DNA from: an uncultured Anaerovibrio sp.
GTDB lineage: Bacteria; Bacillota; Negativicutes; Selenomonadales; Selenomonadaceae
Direction: 5' to 3'
Assembly: GCA_934203205.1 (NCBI GenBank)
Contig: CAKPYV010000006.1
Location: 1-64,000, forward strand
Length of the DNA: 64,000 nt
Shown: piece after piece, positions 43,529 to 53,138 of the stretch
Layout of the letters: the number at the start of each line of letters is the position of its first letter
How positions within the stretch are numbered: the first letter of the stretch is position 1
Made by a program: the position numbers and the translations under genes
Notes under the pieces: model-generated
The model's input: only the letters and a program-made list of their open reading frames with translations
The model's database searches: none
Told to the model about the DNA's origin: nothing

Positions 43529-44341
43529 CTATAAGTTGACTGCTGGATGAGTTACTTCTCTTACAGAGCTTATCTGCAATTCCCCACCGGTCATTTCTAC
43601 ATTTACATCAGTTGAGTATGTCGGATAATCCCCTGCCTGAGGCACGGAATAATCCTTTGGCGTATTTTCCTCTTCTCGCTGTCTTGCATTTTCTTCAGAA
43701 ATTTTGTGATCCTCCTGATCTTCCTTTATCTTCTCCATAGCTGCAGCGACCTTAGCCAGCCTATAAAGCTCCGGAAACATCTGAGCCAATTCCTTTTCAT
43801 CATCCTGTGAAACCTTCCGCCCTTTCATCATGCGGGTTGCTGTATTCATTGCCCGATTTTGAGATTGTGCCTGTTTTTTCCATGCATCAGACTGTTGTCG
43901 AGAAACTGCCAGATCATGTTCCAATGTCATTCTATTATGCACAGCTTCCCTATCCTTTTGCATAGCCAGCCCGGCATTGCGAAGCTGCTTCAACTGTTTT
44001 TCATCCAAAGTAACCTGATGACCATCAATCATCATATATCCCTGCTGGAGCACTCTGGAAATTATGGCTGTGCTATCAAAGCTGATTTTATACTTACCAT
44101 TGCCCTGCTTGGTAACATCAAGCCATTGGGTTGTTTCTTTTGCCTCACTCTTCTTCAGGAAAGCTTTGGCAGTATCTGAAAGCTCTATGTTATCATCTTG
44201 ATTAACTGCATTCTGAACTACCGTAGCATTTGCAGCCCCTACCTTTTTCCCAGATTCTGTATATCCACTGGCATTGCATTGTTGGATTTTAGAATTATTT
44301 ATTTTGTACGCCCCTAAAGGTATATTCTGCAAAATATTCAT
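43529..44341 (-). CDS. Hypothetical protein, 270 residues, coiled-coil rich
   Basis: I do not recognise this gene. The product has no signal peptide or membrane segment; residues about 50-60 read IELSDTAKAFLKK, the middle (about 110-240) is long, charged and helical with likely coiled coils, and the last 40 residues are rich in Thr, Val and Tyr. The opening IELSDTAKAFL pattern recalls small flagellar or secretion-associated proteins, but that is weak. AGGAG lies nine bases before the ATG. It closes the accessory island and points toward it. Confidence 0.65.
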   Translation of the reverse strand: MNILQNIPLGAYKINNSKIQQCNASGYTESGKKVGAANATVVQNAVNQDDNIELSDTAKAFLKKSEAKETTQWLDVTKQGNGKYKISFDSTAIISRVLQQGYMMIDGHQVTLDEKQLKQLRNAGLAMQKDREAVHNRMTLEHDLAVSRQQSDAWKKQAQSQNRAMNTATRMMKGRKVSQDDEKELAQMFPELYRLAKVAAAMEKIKEDQEDHKISEENARQREEENTPKDYSVPQAGDYPTYSTDVNVEMTGGELQISSVREVTHPAVNL

Positions 44342-44445
44342 AGTCTCATCTCCTTACAGAACTAAGTTATCACTGTATACTATATATCGAAAAGACATTC
44401 CAACGTATTAATATTTATCTTGTAGCAAATATAATAAAAGTGTGA

Positions 44446-44985
44446 TTATTTACACATTAAAAGTCTCTCCGCCTCTTGGGCAAAGGGACAGAATTTGGCT
44501 ACCAGAGCGTGAAACCTAGGCGTATGGTTGCGCTCCAACAGGTGCACCAATTCATGTATCAACACATATTCCAGACACATAGGATGCCTATGTGCCAGAT
44601 TCAGGCTTAGATTGATTCTACCTGTCCTGGTATTGCAGGAACCCCAGCGACTGTACATCCTGCGAAAATGGATACTGGAAGCCTGAACTCCCGTAATTTC
44701 CTGACAGCGAGGCAGAATTTTCTGCACCTCTGCCACCAAATCCAGATTGTGTTTAGGCTGTTTTTGCTGTCCAACCAGATATTGTTGACGAGCCTGCAGC
44801 ATCTTCTGCCATACTCCCTCCAGAGCTGATTGCCACTGACTATTAGCTACGCCATAGGGACAGCTGACTACAATCTCTCCTTCTGGACGACTGATACGCA
44901 CCCTGATATTTTTCATATGGGGCCGTCTTACCAGCTTGATTTTTTCGCCCTGATAGACAATTTGCTTTTCCTGAATATGAGCCAT
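44446..44985 (-). CDS. YgjP-type zinc metallopeptidase (M48-like, DUF45)
   Basis: This 179-residue cytosolic protein has the zinc motif HELVH at about 143-147 in YVLIHELVHLLERNHTPRFH, preceded by the family pattern RWGSCNTRTGRINLS. YgjP-like proteins are gluzincin peptidases of poorly known role. GAGG precedes the ATG. It lies 23 bases after the PLP-lyase gene and probably shares its transcript. Confidence 0.88.
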   Translation of the reverse strand: MAHIQEKQIVYQGEKIKLVRRPHMKNIRVRISRPEGEIVVSCPYGVANSQWQSALEGVWQKMLQARQQYLVGQQKQPKHNLDLVAEVQKILPRCQEITGVQASSIHFRRMYSRWGSCNTRTGRINLSLNLAHRHPMCLEYVLIHELVHLLERNHTPRFHALVAKFCPFAQEAERLLMCK

Positions 44986-45008
44986 AATTTCCTCAATCTG
45001 CCAGCAGC

Positions 45009-46256
45009 TTATTTAGCAGCCAGTTCCTCAATAGCCTGAGCCGCCCCCATAATGCCAATTACAGCGTGCTCAAAGGTAAGACCACCCTGCAGATAGACAT
45101 TATATGGAGCCCGCAATGGGCCATCAGCACTAAGCTCAATGGAAGCTCCCTGTACAAAGGTACCTGCTGCCATAATAATCTTGTCTGCATAGCCCGGCAT
45201 ATCCCAAGGCTCTGGAGCGGCAAAGGAATCTACTGGGGAATACTTCTGAATACCACGACAGAAGGCAATCAGCTTCTCCGGAGTATCCAGCTGAATAGCC
45301 TGAATAATATCCCCTCTAACATCTGTTGGCAATGGCAAAGTCTTATATCCCAGCAGGGCAAAGAGAGCTGCGGCAAAAACTGCCCCCTTAATGGCCTGAG
45401 CTACCACATGAGGTGCCAGGAAGAAGCCTTGGAAAATCATGCGGTTGTTAGCCAAGGATGCTCCCAGCTCGTCCCCCATCCCCGGTGCAGTAAGGCGATA
45501 GGAGCACAGCTCCACCAAATCACTTTTACCAGCAATATAGCCACCGGTAAGAGCCACACCGCCCCCCGGATTTTTTATCAGGGAACCAGCCATAATATCT
45601 GCCCCTGCCTGTACAGGCTCCTGGGTGTCTACAAACTCACCATAACAGTTATCTACAAAGCAGATACAGTCAGGCTTAACCTTTTTTGCCTCCTGACAAA
45701 TGGCCCCTATTTCCTCAATAGTCAAAGGGTTGCGCATGGAGTAGCCACGGGATCGCTGAATCAACACCATCTTGGTATCAGGAGTGATTTTGCCCGCAAT
45801 ACCTGCCATATCCACCTTGCCATCAATCATCTCCAGCTCATCATAAAGCACGCCAAATTCCTTTAAGGAGCCAGGGCTTTCGTTGGCGTAGCCAATAACA
45901 GTCTGCATGGTATCATAAGGGGCACCAGTAATGGAAACCAGCTTGTCCCCCGGTCTAAGAATACCAAAGAGCACTGTAGCCAAAGCATGAGTACCAGAAA
46001 CAAAATTGGTGCGAACCAAGGCTCTTTCTGCTCCGAATACCTTAGCAAACAGCTCCTCAATTTTGCTGCGGCCAATATCATCATAGGCATAACCAGAGGT
46101 AGTATTAAAATGAGCCTCAGATACCTGACACTCCCGCATAGCATCCAACACCTTCAGGGTGTTAGCCTCGGCTATACTATCAATATGAGCAAACATAGGC
46201 CCAGCCTGAGCCATAGCCTGTTTTTTTAGCTGCAACAAATTTTCAGAAAATGACAT
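45009..46256 (-). CDS. PLP-dependent lyase, 'aluminium resistance'/methionine gamma-lyase-like family
   Basis: This 415-residue protein belongs to the pyridoxal-phosphate fold type I family annotated as aluminium resistance protein or Met-gamma-lyase-like. Seen are TTSGYAYDDIGRSKIEELFA, RTNFVSGTHALATVLFG near the N-terminus and the lysine-bearing GSLIKNPGGGVALTGGY. The real substrate is not settled for the family. AGGAG precedes the ATG. The hflX gene lies directly upstream, as in many Firmicutes. Confidence 0.9.
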   Translation of the reverse strand: MSFSENLLQLKKQAMAQAGPMFAHIDSIAEANTLKVLDAMRECQVSEAHFNTTSGYAYDDIGRSKIEELFAKVFGAERALVRTNFVSGTHALATVLFGILRPGDKLVSITGAPYDTMQTVIGYANESPGSLKEFGVLYDELEMIDGKVDMAGIAGKITPDTKMVLIQRSRGYSMRNPLTIEEIGAICQEAKKVKPDCICFVDNCYGEFVDTQEPVQAGADIMAGSLIKNPGGGVALTGGYIAGKSDLVELCSYRLTAPGMGDELGASLANNRMIFQGFFLAPHVVAQAIKGAVFAAALFALLGYKTLPLPTDVRGDIIQAIQLDTPEKLIAFCRGIQKYSPVDSFAAPEPWDMPGYADKIIMAAGTFVQGASIELSADGPLRAPYNVYLQGGLTFEHAVIGIMGAAQAIEELAAK

Positions 46257-46295
46257 TATTTATAATCTCCTTTATTTATGAGCTTAGATAGCTCC

Positions 46296-47597
46296 TTATT
46301 TATCCTTTATTTCGTATTTGAGATAAGGTTCTGCATCGGATACGGACATGGTAAGCTCCATAACTGTCCCCTTATCGTTGTAATCAATAGCCTCCACTTT
46401 GGCCACATCATGAAGCCGCGTTACCAGATGGCCCTGGTCATAGGGAATACAAAGCTTCAAGGTAATATTGCTCTGGGCAAAAAAGCTTTTGATTTTTTCC
46501 CGCAGTATTTCCAGCCCGGCTGGATTCTTGGCAGAAATTACCACACCTTCTCTGCCCTGCAGCATTCTTTTTTCCACATGATTATCTGGAAATTGCAATA
46601 CGGGCAGCTTATCTGCTTTGTTAAAGACAAATATAGCAGGCTTGTTCTCAGCACCAATTTCCTTCAGCACCTCTACCACAGCCTGAATCTGCAATTCATA
46701 ATTCACATCAGAAGCATCCACCACATGTATCAGCAAATCTGCCTCGGCAGTTTCCTCCAATGTAGCCTGAAAAGCACTAACCAGAGTATGAGGCAATTTT
46801 TGAATAAAGCCTACCGTATCTGTCAGCAGAATTTCCTGCTTGTCATCCAGCTGAATCAATCTGGTGGTAGGGTCCAAGGTAGCAAAAAGCAAATCCTCTG
46901 CCATAACCTCATTACTGCCAGCCAAAGCATTAAGAATAGTAGATTTGCCTGCATTGGTATAGCCTACCAGAGCCGCCACCGGCACCCGGCTGTTTTTGCG
47001 CTGGATTCTATGGAGCTGTCGTTGCGCCTTTAGCTTGTCAATTTTTTCCGTCAGGTCATGAATGCGTCCACGAATCCGCCGTCTATCCATTTCCAGCTTG
47101 GTTTCACCGGGGCCCCTGGTGCCAATACCGCCTCCTAGACGGGATAGAACCAGGCCCTGTCCCCCTAATCTAGGCAGATTATACTTTAGCTGGGCCAGCT
47201 CTACCTGCAGCTTGCCTGCACTGGATCTAGCCCGCTGGGCAAAAATATCCAGAATTAGAGCAGTTCTATCCACCACTCTCAATCCAGTAACCGACTCCAG
47301 ATTCCGCTGCTGTGAGGGAGTGATTTCATCATCCAAAATCAGCAAATCTGCTTCCAGCTCCTGAGCCATCAAAGTAACCTCTGCCACCTTGCCCTTGCCT
47401 AAAAACAGGGCCGTATCAGGCCGTTCCTTTTTCTGCACTGTCCGGCCCACCACTACTGCCCCAGCAGTTTTGGCCAGACCTTCCAGCTCAGTCAGTGAAT
47501 CCTCTGCCAACCAATTGCCTTTACCTGTATCCACCCCGGCCAATATGGCCTTTTCCGGAGGAGCCTCTGTGGTATAGGTGTTATTCTTTGTCTCCAT
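46296..47597 (-). CDS. hflX: Ribosome-associated GTPase HflX
   Basis: HflX splits stalled ribosomes under stress. The 433-residue protein has the N-terminal HflX domain with GKGKVAEV and the LGGQGLVLSRLGGGIGTRGPGETKLE linker region, then the G domain with GYTNAGKST (G1) near 213-221, LTDTVGFIQKLP (G3) and FNKADK (G4). AAGGA precedes the ATG. It is upstream of the PLP-lyase gene. Confidence 0.95.
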   Translation of the reverse strand: METKNNTYTTEAPPEKAILAGVDTGKGNWLAEDSLTELEGLAKTAGAVVVGRTVQKKERPDTALFLGKGKVAEVTLMAQELEADLLILDDEITPSQQRNLESVTGLRVVDRTALILDIFAQRARSSAGKLQVELAQLKYNLPRLGGQGLVLSRLGGGIGTRGPGETKLEMDRRRIRGRIHDLTEKIDKLKAQRQLHRIQRKNSRVPVAALVGYTNAGKSTILNALAGSNEVMAEDLLFATLDPTTRLIQLDDKQEILLTDTVGFIQKLPHTLVSAFQATLEETAEADLLIHVVDASDVNYELQIQAVVEVLKEIGAENKPAIFVFNKADKLPVLQFPDNHVEKRMLQGREGVVISAKNPAGLEILREKIKSFFAQSNITLKLCIPYDQGHLVTRLHDVAKVEAIDYNDKGTVMELTMSVSDAEPYLKYEIKDK

Positions 47598-47637
47598 AGT
47601 ATCACCATCCTTTCCATCTAACCTTTAGGACAATACC

Positions 47638-48639
47638 TCACTTGTTAACGATACTCTGAATATTCTTCAAGGTAATGGACATAAACCCATCCTCATCCTT
47701 GTAGAACTCCACAAATTCCGTATTCTCAAAAAACTCCGTGGGAATCACCAGCTCAATGCCGGTATCTGTACTTAGCTTGTGCTTGCGCATTTTTTTCAGG
47801 GTTGCTTCCTTATCTACTACCACAGGCTCCCGAAAGCCAGCATTTTCCATTTCCTGTCTATAATCAGCCTGCATGGCCGGATTATCCTGAAATACTGCTT
47901 CACCTACCTGCTGTGGGTCCAACTGGCCATCAGCAGATAAATTCTCGGCAATATAGTTTTTTACAGCTGCTGCCGTTTCCACCTGATCCTGACAATAGGC
48001 TTCTGCCACCTTTTTGGCCACCTTGTTAATTTCCTTAATGGTTTCCCGTGGAGATGGTGCCTGATTGCACTCCAAAAGCAGCTCTGGCAAAACAAAAACG
48101 CTATTGCCATCCAGAGAGTATTTCTTGGCTTTAATCAGTGCCTCCCCAGATGCCAGATTAATGTAGGCAAATTCATCCATGCGCTGGCTATTGCCCGGTA
48201 AAAGTCCACTGCTGTTCATAACCTCTGTGGCCACCGCCCCATCCTCGGTCATATTGACCTGATGGACATATCCCTGATGATTAACGCACTTCAATAGGGC
48301 CATATGGGGCACATCATCTACTCTCAGCTGGCAGACAAACAAATCTGTATTCTGAATATCCTGACAGGAAGCCAAGGCCTTGTACAAAATTTCTGCTACC
48401 TGACAGGAAAATTCCACAAAGCTGGATTTCTGTCCAAGATATTCCTGCAACAGGCCATTAAATTCACTGTTTTCATAAAATTTGCCACTTTTAGCATCCT
48501 GGCTATGAATGGTCTTTTCCACATGCTTAATGAGAAATTCACGAATGCCATCCTCCAAAGCCAGCTCCTGGGCGGAAAGCACCGGCTCTCTCCCAGCAAA
48601 ATCCAATATATGCAATACAGCCTTTTCTAAAATAACCAC
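47638..48639 (-). CDS. Nucleoid-associated protein, NdpA/YejK family
   Basis: This 333-residue protein fits the 37-kDa nucleoid-associated family (NdpA). It begins VILEKAVLHILDF and carries the family's central YINLASGEALIKAKKYSLDG and C-terminal IVIPTEFFENTEFVEF-like blocks (LVIPTEFFENTEFVEF). The start is GTG with GGGAGG seven bases upstream. The role on the chromosome is not defined; some members are found near mobile elements. Confidence 0.85.
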   Translation of the reverse strand: MVILEKAVLHILDFAGREPVLSAQELALEDGIREFLIKHVEKTIHSQDAKSGKFYENSEFNGLLQEYLGQKSSFVEFSCQVAEILYKALASCQDIQNTDLFVCQLRVDDVPHMALLKCVNHQGYVHQVNMTEDGAVATEVMNSSGLLPGNSQRMDEFAYINLASGEALIKAKKYSLDGNSVFVLPELLLECNQAPSPRETIKEINKVAKKVAEAYCQDQVETAAAVKNYIAENLSADGQLDPQQVGEAVFQDNPAMQADYRQEMENAGFREPVVVDKEATLKKMRKHKLSTDTGIELVIPTEFFENTEFVEFYKDEDGFMSITLKNIQSIVNK

Positions 48640-48684
48640 ATCAAACCTCCCGGCTTATCAGCCTATTATCTAGACCTAGAAAAC

Positions 48685-49872
48685 TTATTTACTTTCAGGT
48701 ACTACTACACCTTTGGTATAGGGAGTAAATATTACCAAGATAGTTGCAATAACTACTGGCACTACACTTAAAAACATAGCTGTTTCCAAGCCAATATAAT
48801 CACCTAAAGCCGCAGTAACTGCTGCACCGATACTGCCAAGACCAAAACACAGTCCCATCATCATGCCGGAGGCCACACCGATATATTGAGGCATCAACCT
48901 GCCTGTCCACACAATGGAGCTAGGCTGAGGGGCCTGCACAAAGAAGCCTCCCATAAACAACAGCAAACTGCTTATAAAGCCTGCATCTGGATAGAGGAAA
49001 AACAATACCGTTGGCAAGGCCGTCAGGGCCAAGGATACCACCATCAACCGCTTGTGACCGAATTTGTCTCCCAGTTCTCCACCAATCAAGCCTCCAGCTG
49101 CCGTACCCATGAGAAATACAGTCAGCATGGAGCCTGATACCACATTAGAGGCGCCATGGGACAGCATCAACATGGGCAAAAATGTGGATACTGATACATG
49201 GGTACAGCAACGAAGCCCCATAGCTATATTCAGCAAAGCCACCGAGGGATTGGCAAAAATCTTGATAATGCTAATGGATTCACTGGAACTTACCTTTTTG
49301 GCATTGGCCGAAGGCAATTTATAAAGACCAGAAAAATAAAATAATATGCCCAGCACAACTGCCGGTATGGCTACCAAAGGCAAAATATCCAGCCCATATC
49401 TATCCAGCAAAAACATTACTGTGGCAGGAGCTACTGCTGCACCAAAATTGCCACCTACTACGTACAGAGACATAACTCTGCCCATATTGCTGACATTTCC
49501 TACCTTTCCCAATAGGGCACTGCCTACGGGATGAACAAAGGCCACTGTTATCCCCATTATGATACACAACAAAAACAGGGCGGTTTTATTAGGTGCAAGA
49601 CCAGCCAAGCAGATTGCAATACCACTTAGGGGAATTGCCGCCAACAGCCAAGGGCTGCTATCATGCTTATCGGTAACATATCCCACAAAGGGCTGTATAG
49701 AGCTGGCTACAAAGGCCAAGACCATAACCAGAATACCGCACATGGTTAAGGACATATCCAACTTCACCATAATAAAGGGCAGCAAAACTGGCAAAAAATT
49801 GTTATAGTAATCTACTGTATAATGACCAGCACAAAGATAAAATATATTTGTTTTAGTTCCCCATCTTAGCAT
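48685..49872 (-). CDS. Major facilitator transporter, fosmidomycin-resistance (Fsr)-like
   Basis: This 395-residue membrane protein has twelve predicted transmembrane helices and the MFS loop 2-3 motif (GYVTDKHDSSPW) and its repeat (GGELGDKFGHKRL). The N-terminal GHYTVDYYNNFLPVLLPFI is like the Fsr group of exporters. The substrate is unknown. GGAG precedes the ATG by nine bases; a TATAAT box lies about 40 bases upstream without a clear -35. The 170 bases between this region and the bioB promoter hold nothing recognisable. Confidence 0.88.
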   Translation of the reverse strand: MLRWGTKTNIFYLCAGHYTVDYYNNFLPVLLPFIMVKLDMSLTMCGILVMVLAFVASSIQPFVGYVTDKHDSSPWLLAAIPLSGIAICLAGLAPNKTALFLLCIIMGITVAFVHPVGSALLGKVGNVSNMGRVMSLYVVGGNFGAAVAPATVMFLLDRYGLDILPLVAIPAVVLGILFYFSGLYKLPSANAKKVSSSESISIIKIFANPSVALLNIAMGLRCCTHVSVSTFLPMLMLSHGASNVVSGSMLTVFLMGTAAGGLIGGELGDKFGHKRLMVVSLALTALPTVLFFLYPDAGFISSLLLFMGGFFVQAPQPSSIVWTGRLMPQYIGVASGMMMGLCFGLGSIGAAVTAALGDYIGLETAMFLSVVPVVIATILVIFTPYTKGVVVPESK

Positions 49873-50040
49873 ATATTCACACTCCTAATTTATTTTGTTA
49901 AAAGTATATTATAACATAATTATATTGCTTTTTCTATAATCAGGCTTTGGATTTCCTCTATATCTGCTATTGGCAAAATATTCCCTCTGAACATCCCAGT
50001 AACAGGCAAAGCCCTAAAGTTAACTCCATGTGCAAAACAG

Positions 50041-50069
50041 TTGACAAATTGTTGTTCTCTATGTAAAAT
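50041..50069 (+). promoter_or_regulatory. Promoter of bioB-bioD-bioA
   Basis: TTGACA (50041-50046), exactly 17 bases, TAAAAT (50064-50069), about 45 bases before the bioB start. Confidence 0.85.
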
Positions 50070-50098
50070 GTTAACTATACACTGTATTTAAGTTAACA
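50069..50098 (+). promoter_or_regulatory. BirA-type biotin operator
   Basis: TGTTAAC (50069-50075) and GTTAACA (50092-50098) form the spaced palindrome typical of the biotin repressor BirA, with 16 bases between. It begins at the -10 box and covers the transcription start, so bound BirA would block initiation when biotin is plentiful. This predicts a BirA with a DNA-binding domain elsewhere in the genome. Confidence 0.85.
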
Positions 50099-50111
50099 AG
50101 GAGAGTTACCT

Positions 50112-51092
50112 ATGGATATGTTGAAATTAGCTGAGGAAATTATTGCGGGACGTCGTCTTACTAGACAGGATGATTTGCAGGCCTTCCTTACCTGTGATTT
50201 GGATGAATTGTGTCAGGGAGCAGACAAAATCCGGGCTGCCTGTGTTGGCGACCATGTGGATCTTTGCTCCATTATTAATGGCCGCAGTGGCAAATGCCCA
50301 GAGAACTGCAAGTTCTGTGCCCAGTCTGCCCACAATCATACAGAGTGTCAGTCCCATCCCATGCTTAGCACAGAGGAGATTCTGGCTGCTGCCCGCATGA
50401 ATGAAAATGAAGGAGTACATCGTTTTTCCATTGTAACAGCTGGCAGAGCCTTGACTGGCAAGGAATTTGATGCTGCGATTGAGGCCTACGAAACCATGAG
50501 TAAGGAGTGCAATATAGAGCTGTGTGCGTCTATGGGCTTTTTGGATGCAGACCAGCTTCGCCGTCTTAAAGAAGCAGGGGTTACCAGCTACCATCACAAT
50601 ATTGAAACCTCCAAGCGTAACTTTCCTAATATCTGTACCACCCATACCTATGATATGAAGATTGCTACCCTGAAACTGGTAAAGGAAATAGGTATGTGCG
50701 CCTGCTCCGGGGGTATTATCGGCATGGGTGAAACCTGGGAGGATAGATTGGATATGGCCATCAGTCTGGCCGAGCTGGGCATTGATTCCATTCCTTTGAA
50801 TGCTCTGATGCCTATTCCAGGCACACCTTTAGAGCATTTGGAGCGATTGACAGAAGCAGATATTCTAAGAACCGTAGCCTTTTTCCGCTATATTAACCCA
50901 GAGGCCAATATTCGCTTAGGTGCTGGCAGAGCCCTCCTTACCAATGACGGGGAAACCGCTTTCCGGGCTGGTGCCTCTGCTACCATTACAGGCAATATGC
51001 TGACCACTACAGCTTGTGCTACTATTCGCAGCGACAAGAATATGCTTACAGATATGGGTAGAGACATTACACCGCCATATCAGGTACAGTAA
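50112..51092 (+). CDS. bioB: Biotin synthase
   Basis: BioB inserts sulphur into dethiobiotin. The 326-residue radical-SAM enzyme has the CxxxCxxC cluster motif at Cys62, Cys66 and Cys69 (CPENCKFC), the YHHNIETSKR block and a C-terminal GNMLTT segment. AAGGAG lies before the ATG. It is the first gene of the only plus-strand housekeeping operon here. Confidence 0.96.
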   Translation: MDMLKLAEEIIAGRRLTRQDDLQAFLTCDLDELCQGADKIRAACVGDHVDLCSIINGRSGKCPENCKFCAQSAHNHTECQSHPMLSTEEILAAARMNENEGVHRFSIVTAGRALTGKEFDAAIEAYETMSKECNIELCASMGFLDADQLRRLKEAGVTSYHHNIETSKRNFPNICTTHTYDMKIATLKLVKEIGMCACSGGIIGMGETWEDRLDMAISLAELGIDSIPLNALMPIPGTPLEHLERLTEADILRTVAFFRYINPEANIRLGAGRALLTNDGETAFRAGASATITGNMLTTTACATIRSDKNMLTDMGRDITPPYQVQ

Positions 51093-51170
51093 CAAGCTTA
51101 TACCCTTGGCAGGACGGCGAGGACATCTCCAACCTCCTGATATATATATTATAGAATAGAAGGTGTAAAC

Positions 51171-51863
51171 ATGAGTAAAGGAATTTTTATTACAGGAACA
51201 GGTACTGACATTGGCAAAACCTATGTTACCGGCTTGATTGTCAAGAAGCTGGCTCAGGCAGGCTGTAAGCCAGCCTACTACAAGGCCGCCATGAGTGGCA
51301 ACAACCGCCGTCCTGACGGCTCCCTGATACCAGGAGATGCTCTCTTTGTCAAGGAATGTGCCGGCATAGAGCAGGATTTGGACTCCATGTGCCATTATGT
51401 ATACGAAAATGCCTATTCCCCCCACTTGGCTTCCCGCATTGAGGGACATCCTGTAGAAATGCAGGTGGTAAGGCAGGGCTTCTACGCCCTTGTTCCCCAG
51501 TATGATTATATTACTGTGGAGGGCAGCGGCGGCATTCTCTGCCCTATCTGCTTTGATGAAGCCAAAATTCAGCTGGAAGATGTTATCAAGGACTTACACC
51601 TTTCATGCATTATGATTGCTGATGCAGGCCTTGGCACTATTAACAATGTGGTGTTGACCTACGAATACATGAAAGCCCATAATTTGCCTGTGAAAGGTGT
51701 TATTTTCAACAACTACCATCCCGGCAATGTCATGGAGGATGATAATATCCGCATGTGCCAGTACATGACCAAGTTGCCAGTGCTGGCTAAGGTTCAACCG
51801 GGAGATACCCAGTTGGATATAGATGTGGAATTATTGAAGAATTTGTATGACGAGGTGAAATAA
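51171..51863 (+). CDS. bioD: Dethiobiotin synthetase
   Basis: BioD closes the ureido ring of dethiobiotin with ATP and CO2. The 230-residue protein has the P-loop GTGTDIGKT at about 7-15, YKAAMSG near 37, and the EGSGGILCPI block. AGAAGG precedes the ATG. It joins bioA without a gap. Confidence 0.95.
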   Translation: MSKGIFITGTGTDIGKTYVTGLIVKKLAQAGCKPAYYKAAMSGNNRRPDGSLIPGDALFVKECAGIEQDLDSMCHYVYENAYSPHLASRIEGHPVEMQVVRQGFYALVPQYDYITVEGSGGILCPICFDEAKIQLEDVIKDLHLSCIMIADAGLGTINNVVLTYEYMKAHNLPVKGVIFNNYHPGNVMEDDNIRMCQYMTKLPVLAKVQPGDTQLDIDVELLKNLYDEVK

Positions 51864-53069
51864 ATGATCTGGTATCCATACCAACAAATGAAGCATATGA
51901 AGGAACCCTACAAAATTGAGGATGCAGAAGGGGTTTATCTCTACACCAAGGACCAGAAGCTGGTGGATTCTGTTTCTTCCTGGTGGTGCATGATTCACGG
52001 CTACAAGCATCCTGAACTGACTGCTGCCATCAAGGAACAGGCTGACAAATTCTGTCATGTTATGCTGGGCGGCCTTACCCATGAGCCAGTACAGAAGCTG
52101 TCTGCCAAGCTGCAGGAGTTCCTGCCGGGAGATTTGGACTACTGCTTCTTTTCCGATTCTGGCAGTGTGGCTGTTGAGGTATCCTTGAAAATGGCCCTGC
52201 AATACCATGTGAACAAGGGCAATCATCGTCCTCTGGTGCTGGCATTAAATCGTGCTTATCATGGAGATACCTTCAAGGCTATGGAGGTAGGCGATGATGA
52301 TGATTACCATTTTGCCTTTGAGCAAAAGGATGGGGTAGATCAGAAAAAAGGCTGTATCCATATTCCTACCACCATTCCAGCTCTGGAGGAAGCCTTCCAA
52401 AAATATCATGACCAGTTGAATTGCTTTATTGTTGAACCTCTGTTGCAGGGTGCTGGCGGTATGCAGATGTATGATATTTCCTTCCTAAAGCGAGCCAGAG
52501 AACTTTGCAGTCAATATGATGTACTGCTTATCTTCGATGAAGTAGCTACCGGCTTTGGCCGTACTGGTCATCGCTTTGTGGCTGATGTGGTATTGCCTGA
52601 TATATTGGTACTGGGTAAGGCTCTGACCGGAGGCTATATCGGTCATGCCTGCACTGTTGCCAACCACAAGGTTTATGAAGCCTTCTACAGCGATGATGAC
52701 CGCAAGGCTTTGATGCACGGCCCTACCTTTATGGGCAATGCTTTGGCCTGTGCTGTTTCCCTGAAAGCCATTGAGATTTTTGAACGTGATGATTATATGT
52801 CCAAAATTCAAAACATTGAAGCCATTACCCGTCGAGAGCTGGCAGATTTTCAGGATGAACGTATCAAGGAAGTTCGTATTATGGGTGGCTGTGCCTGCAT
52901 TGAGGTAAAAGATCCTGCTGTATTAGCAGGCTATCAGCAATTTGCCTATGAACGGGGAGTATTCTCCAGACCATTCCTGTCCTATATGTATTCTATGGTA
53001 CCATATGTAATAGAAGAACCAGACTTGGTGAAGATATTTGATACCATGAAGGCCTGGTTCCGCCGCTAA
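51864..53069 (+). CDS. bioA: Adenosylmethionine-8-amino-7-oxononanoate aminotransferase
   Basis: BioA makes 7,8-diaminopelargonate, the substrate of BioD. The 401-residue PLP enzyme has WYPYQQM at the N-terminus, the SSWWCMIHGY block, FFSDSGSVAVEVSLKMA, the DEVATGFGRTG motif and the PLP lysine in LGKALTGGYIG. GAGG lies eight bases before the ATG, inside bioD. bioF and the pimelate genes are not present, so 7-oxo precursor must come from elsewhere or be taken up. Confidence 0.95.
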   Translation: MIWYPYQQMKHMKEPYKIEDAEGVYLYTKDQKLVDSVSSWWCMIHGYKHPELTAAIKEQADKFCHVMLGGLTHEPVQKLSAKLQEFLPGDLDYCFFSDSGSVAVEVSLKMALQYHVNKGNHRPLVLALNRAYHGDTFKAMEVGDDDDYHFAFEQKDGVDQKKGCIHIPTTIPALEEAFQKYHDQLNCFIVEPLLQGAGGMQMYDISFLKRARELCSQYDVLLIFDEVATGFGRTGHRFVADVVLPDILVLGKALTGGYIGHACTVANHKVYEAFYSDDDRKALMHGPTFMGNALACAVSLKAIEIFERDDYMSKIQNIEAITRRELADFQDERIKEVRIMGGCACIEVKDPAVLAGYQQFAYERGVFSRPFLSYMYSMVPYVIEEPDLVKIFDTMKAWFRR

Positions 53070-53095
53070 ATTTTAGCATCTAATATATTTCCATA

Positions 53096-53138
53096 AAAAA
53101 GGAGTTATGACACAGCTTATGCCATAACTCCTATTTTT
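53096..53138 (+). terminator. Intrinsic terminator of the bio operon
   Basis: Nine-base arms GGAGTTATG (53101-53109) and CATAACTCC (53123-53131), extended by A and T flanks, with tail TATTTTTA. It ends at the stop codon of the minus-strand relic that follows. Confidence 0.85.

Noticed and set aside
38142..44445. tRNA attachment site or integrase for the accessory island
   Set aside because: No tRNA, recombinase gene or flanking direct repeat could be found at either edge; the repeats seen are internal.
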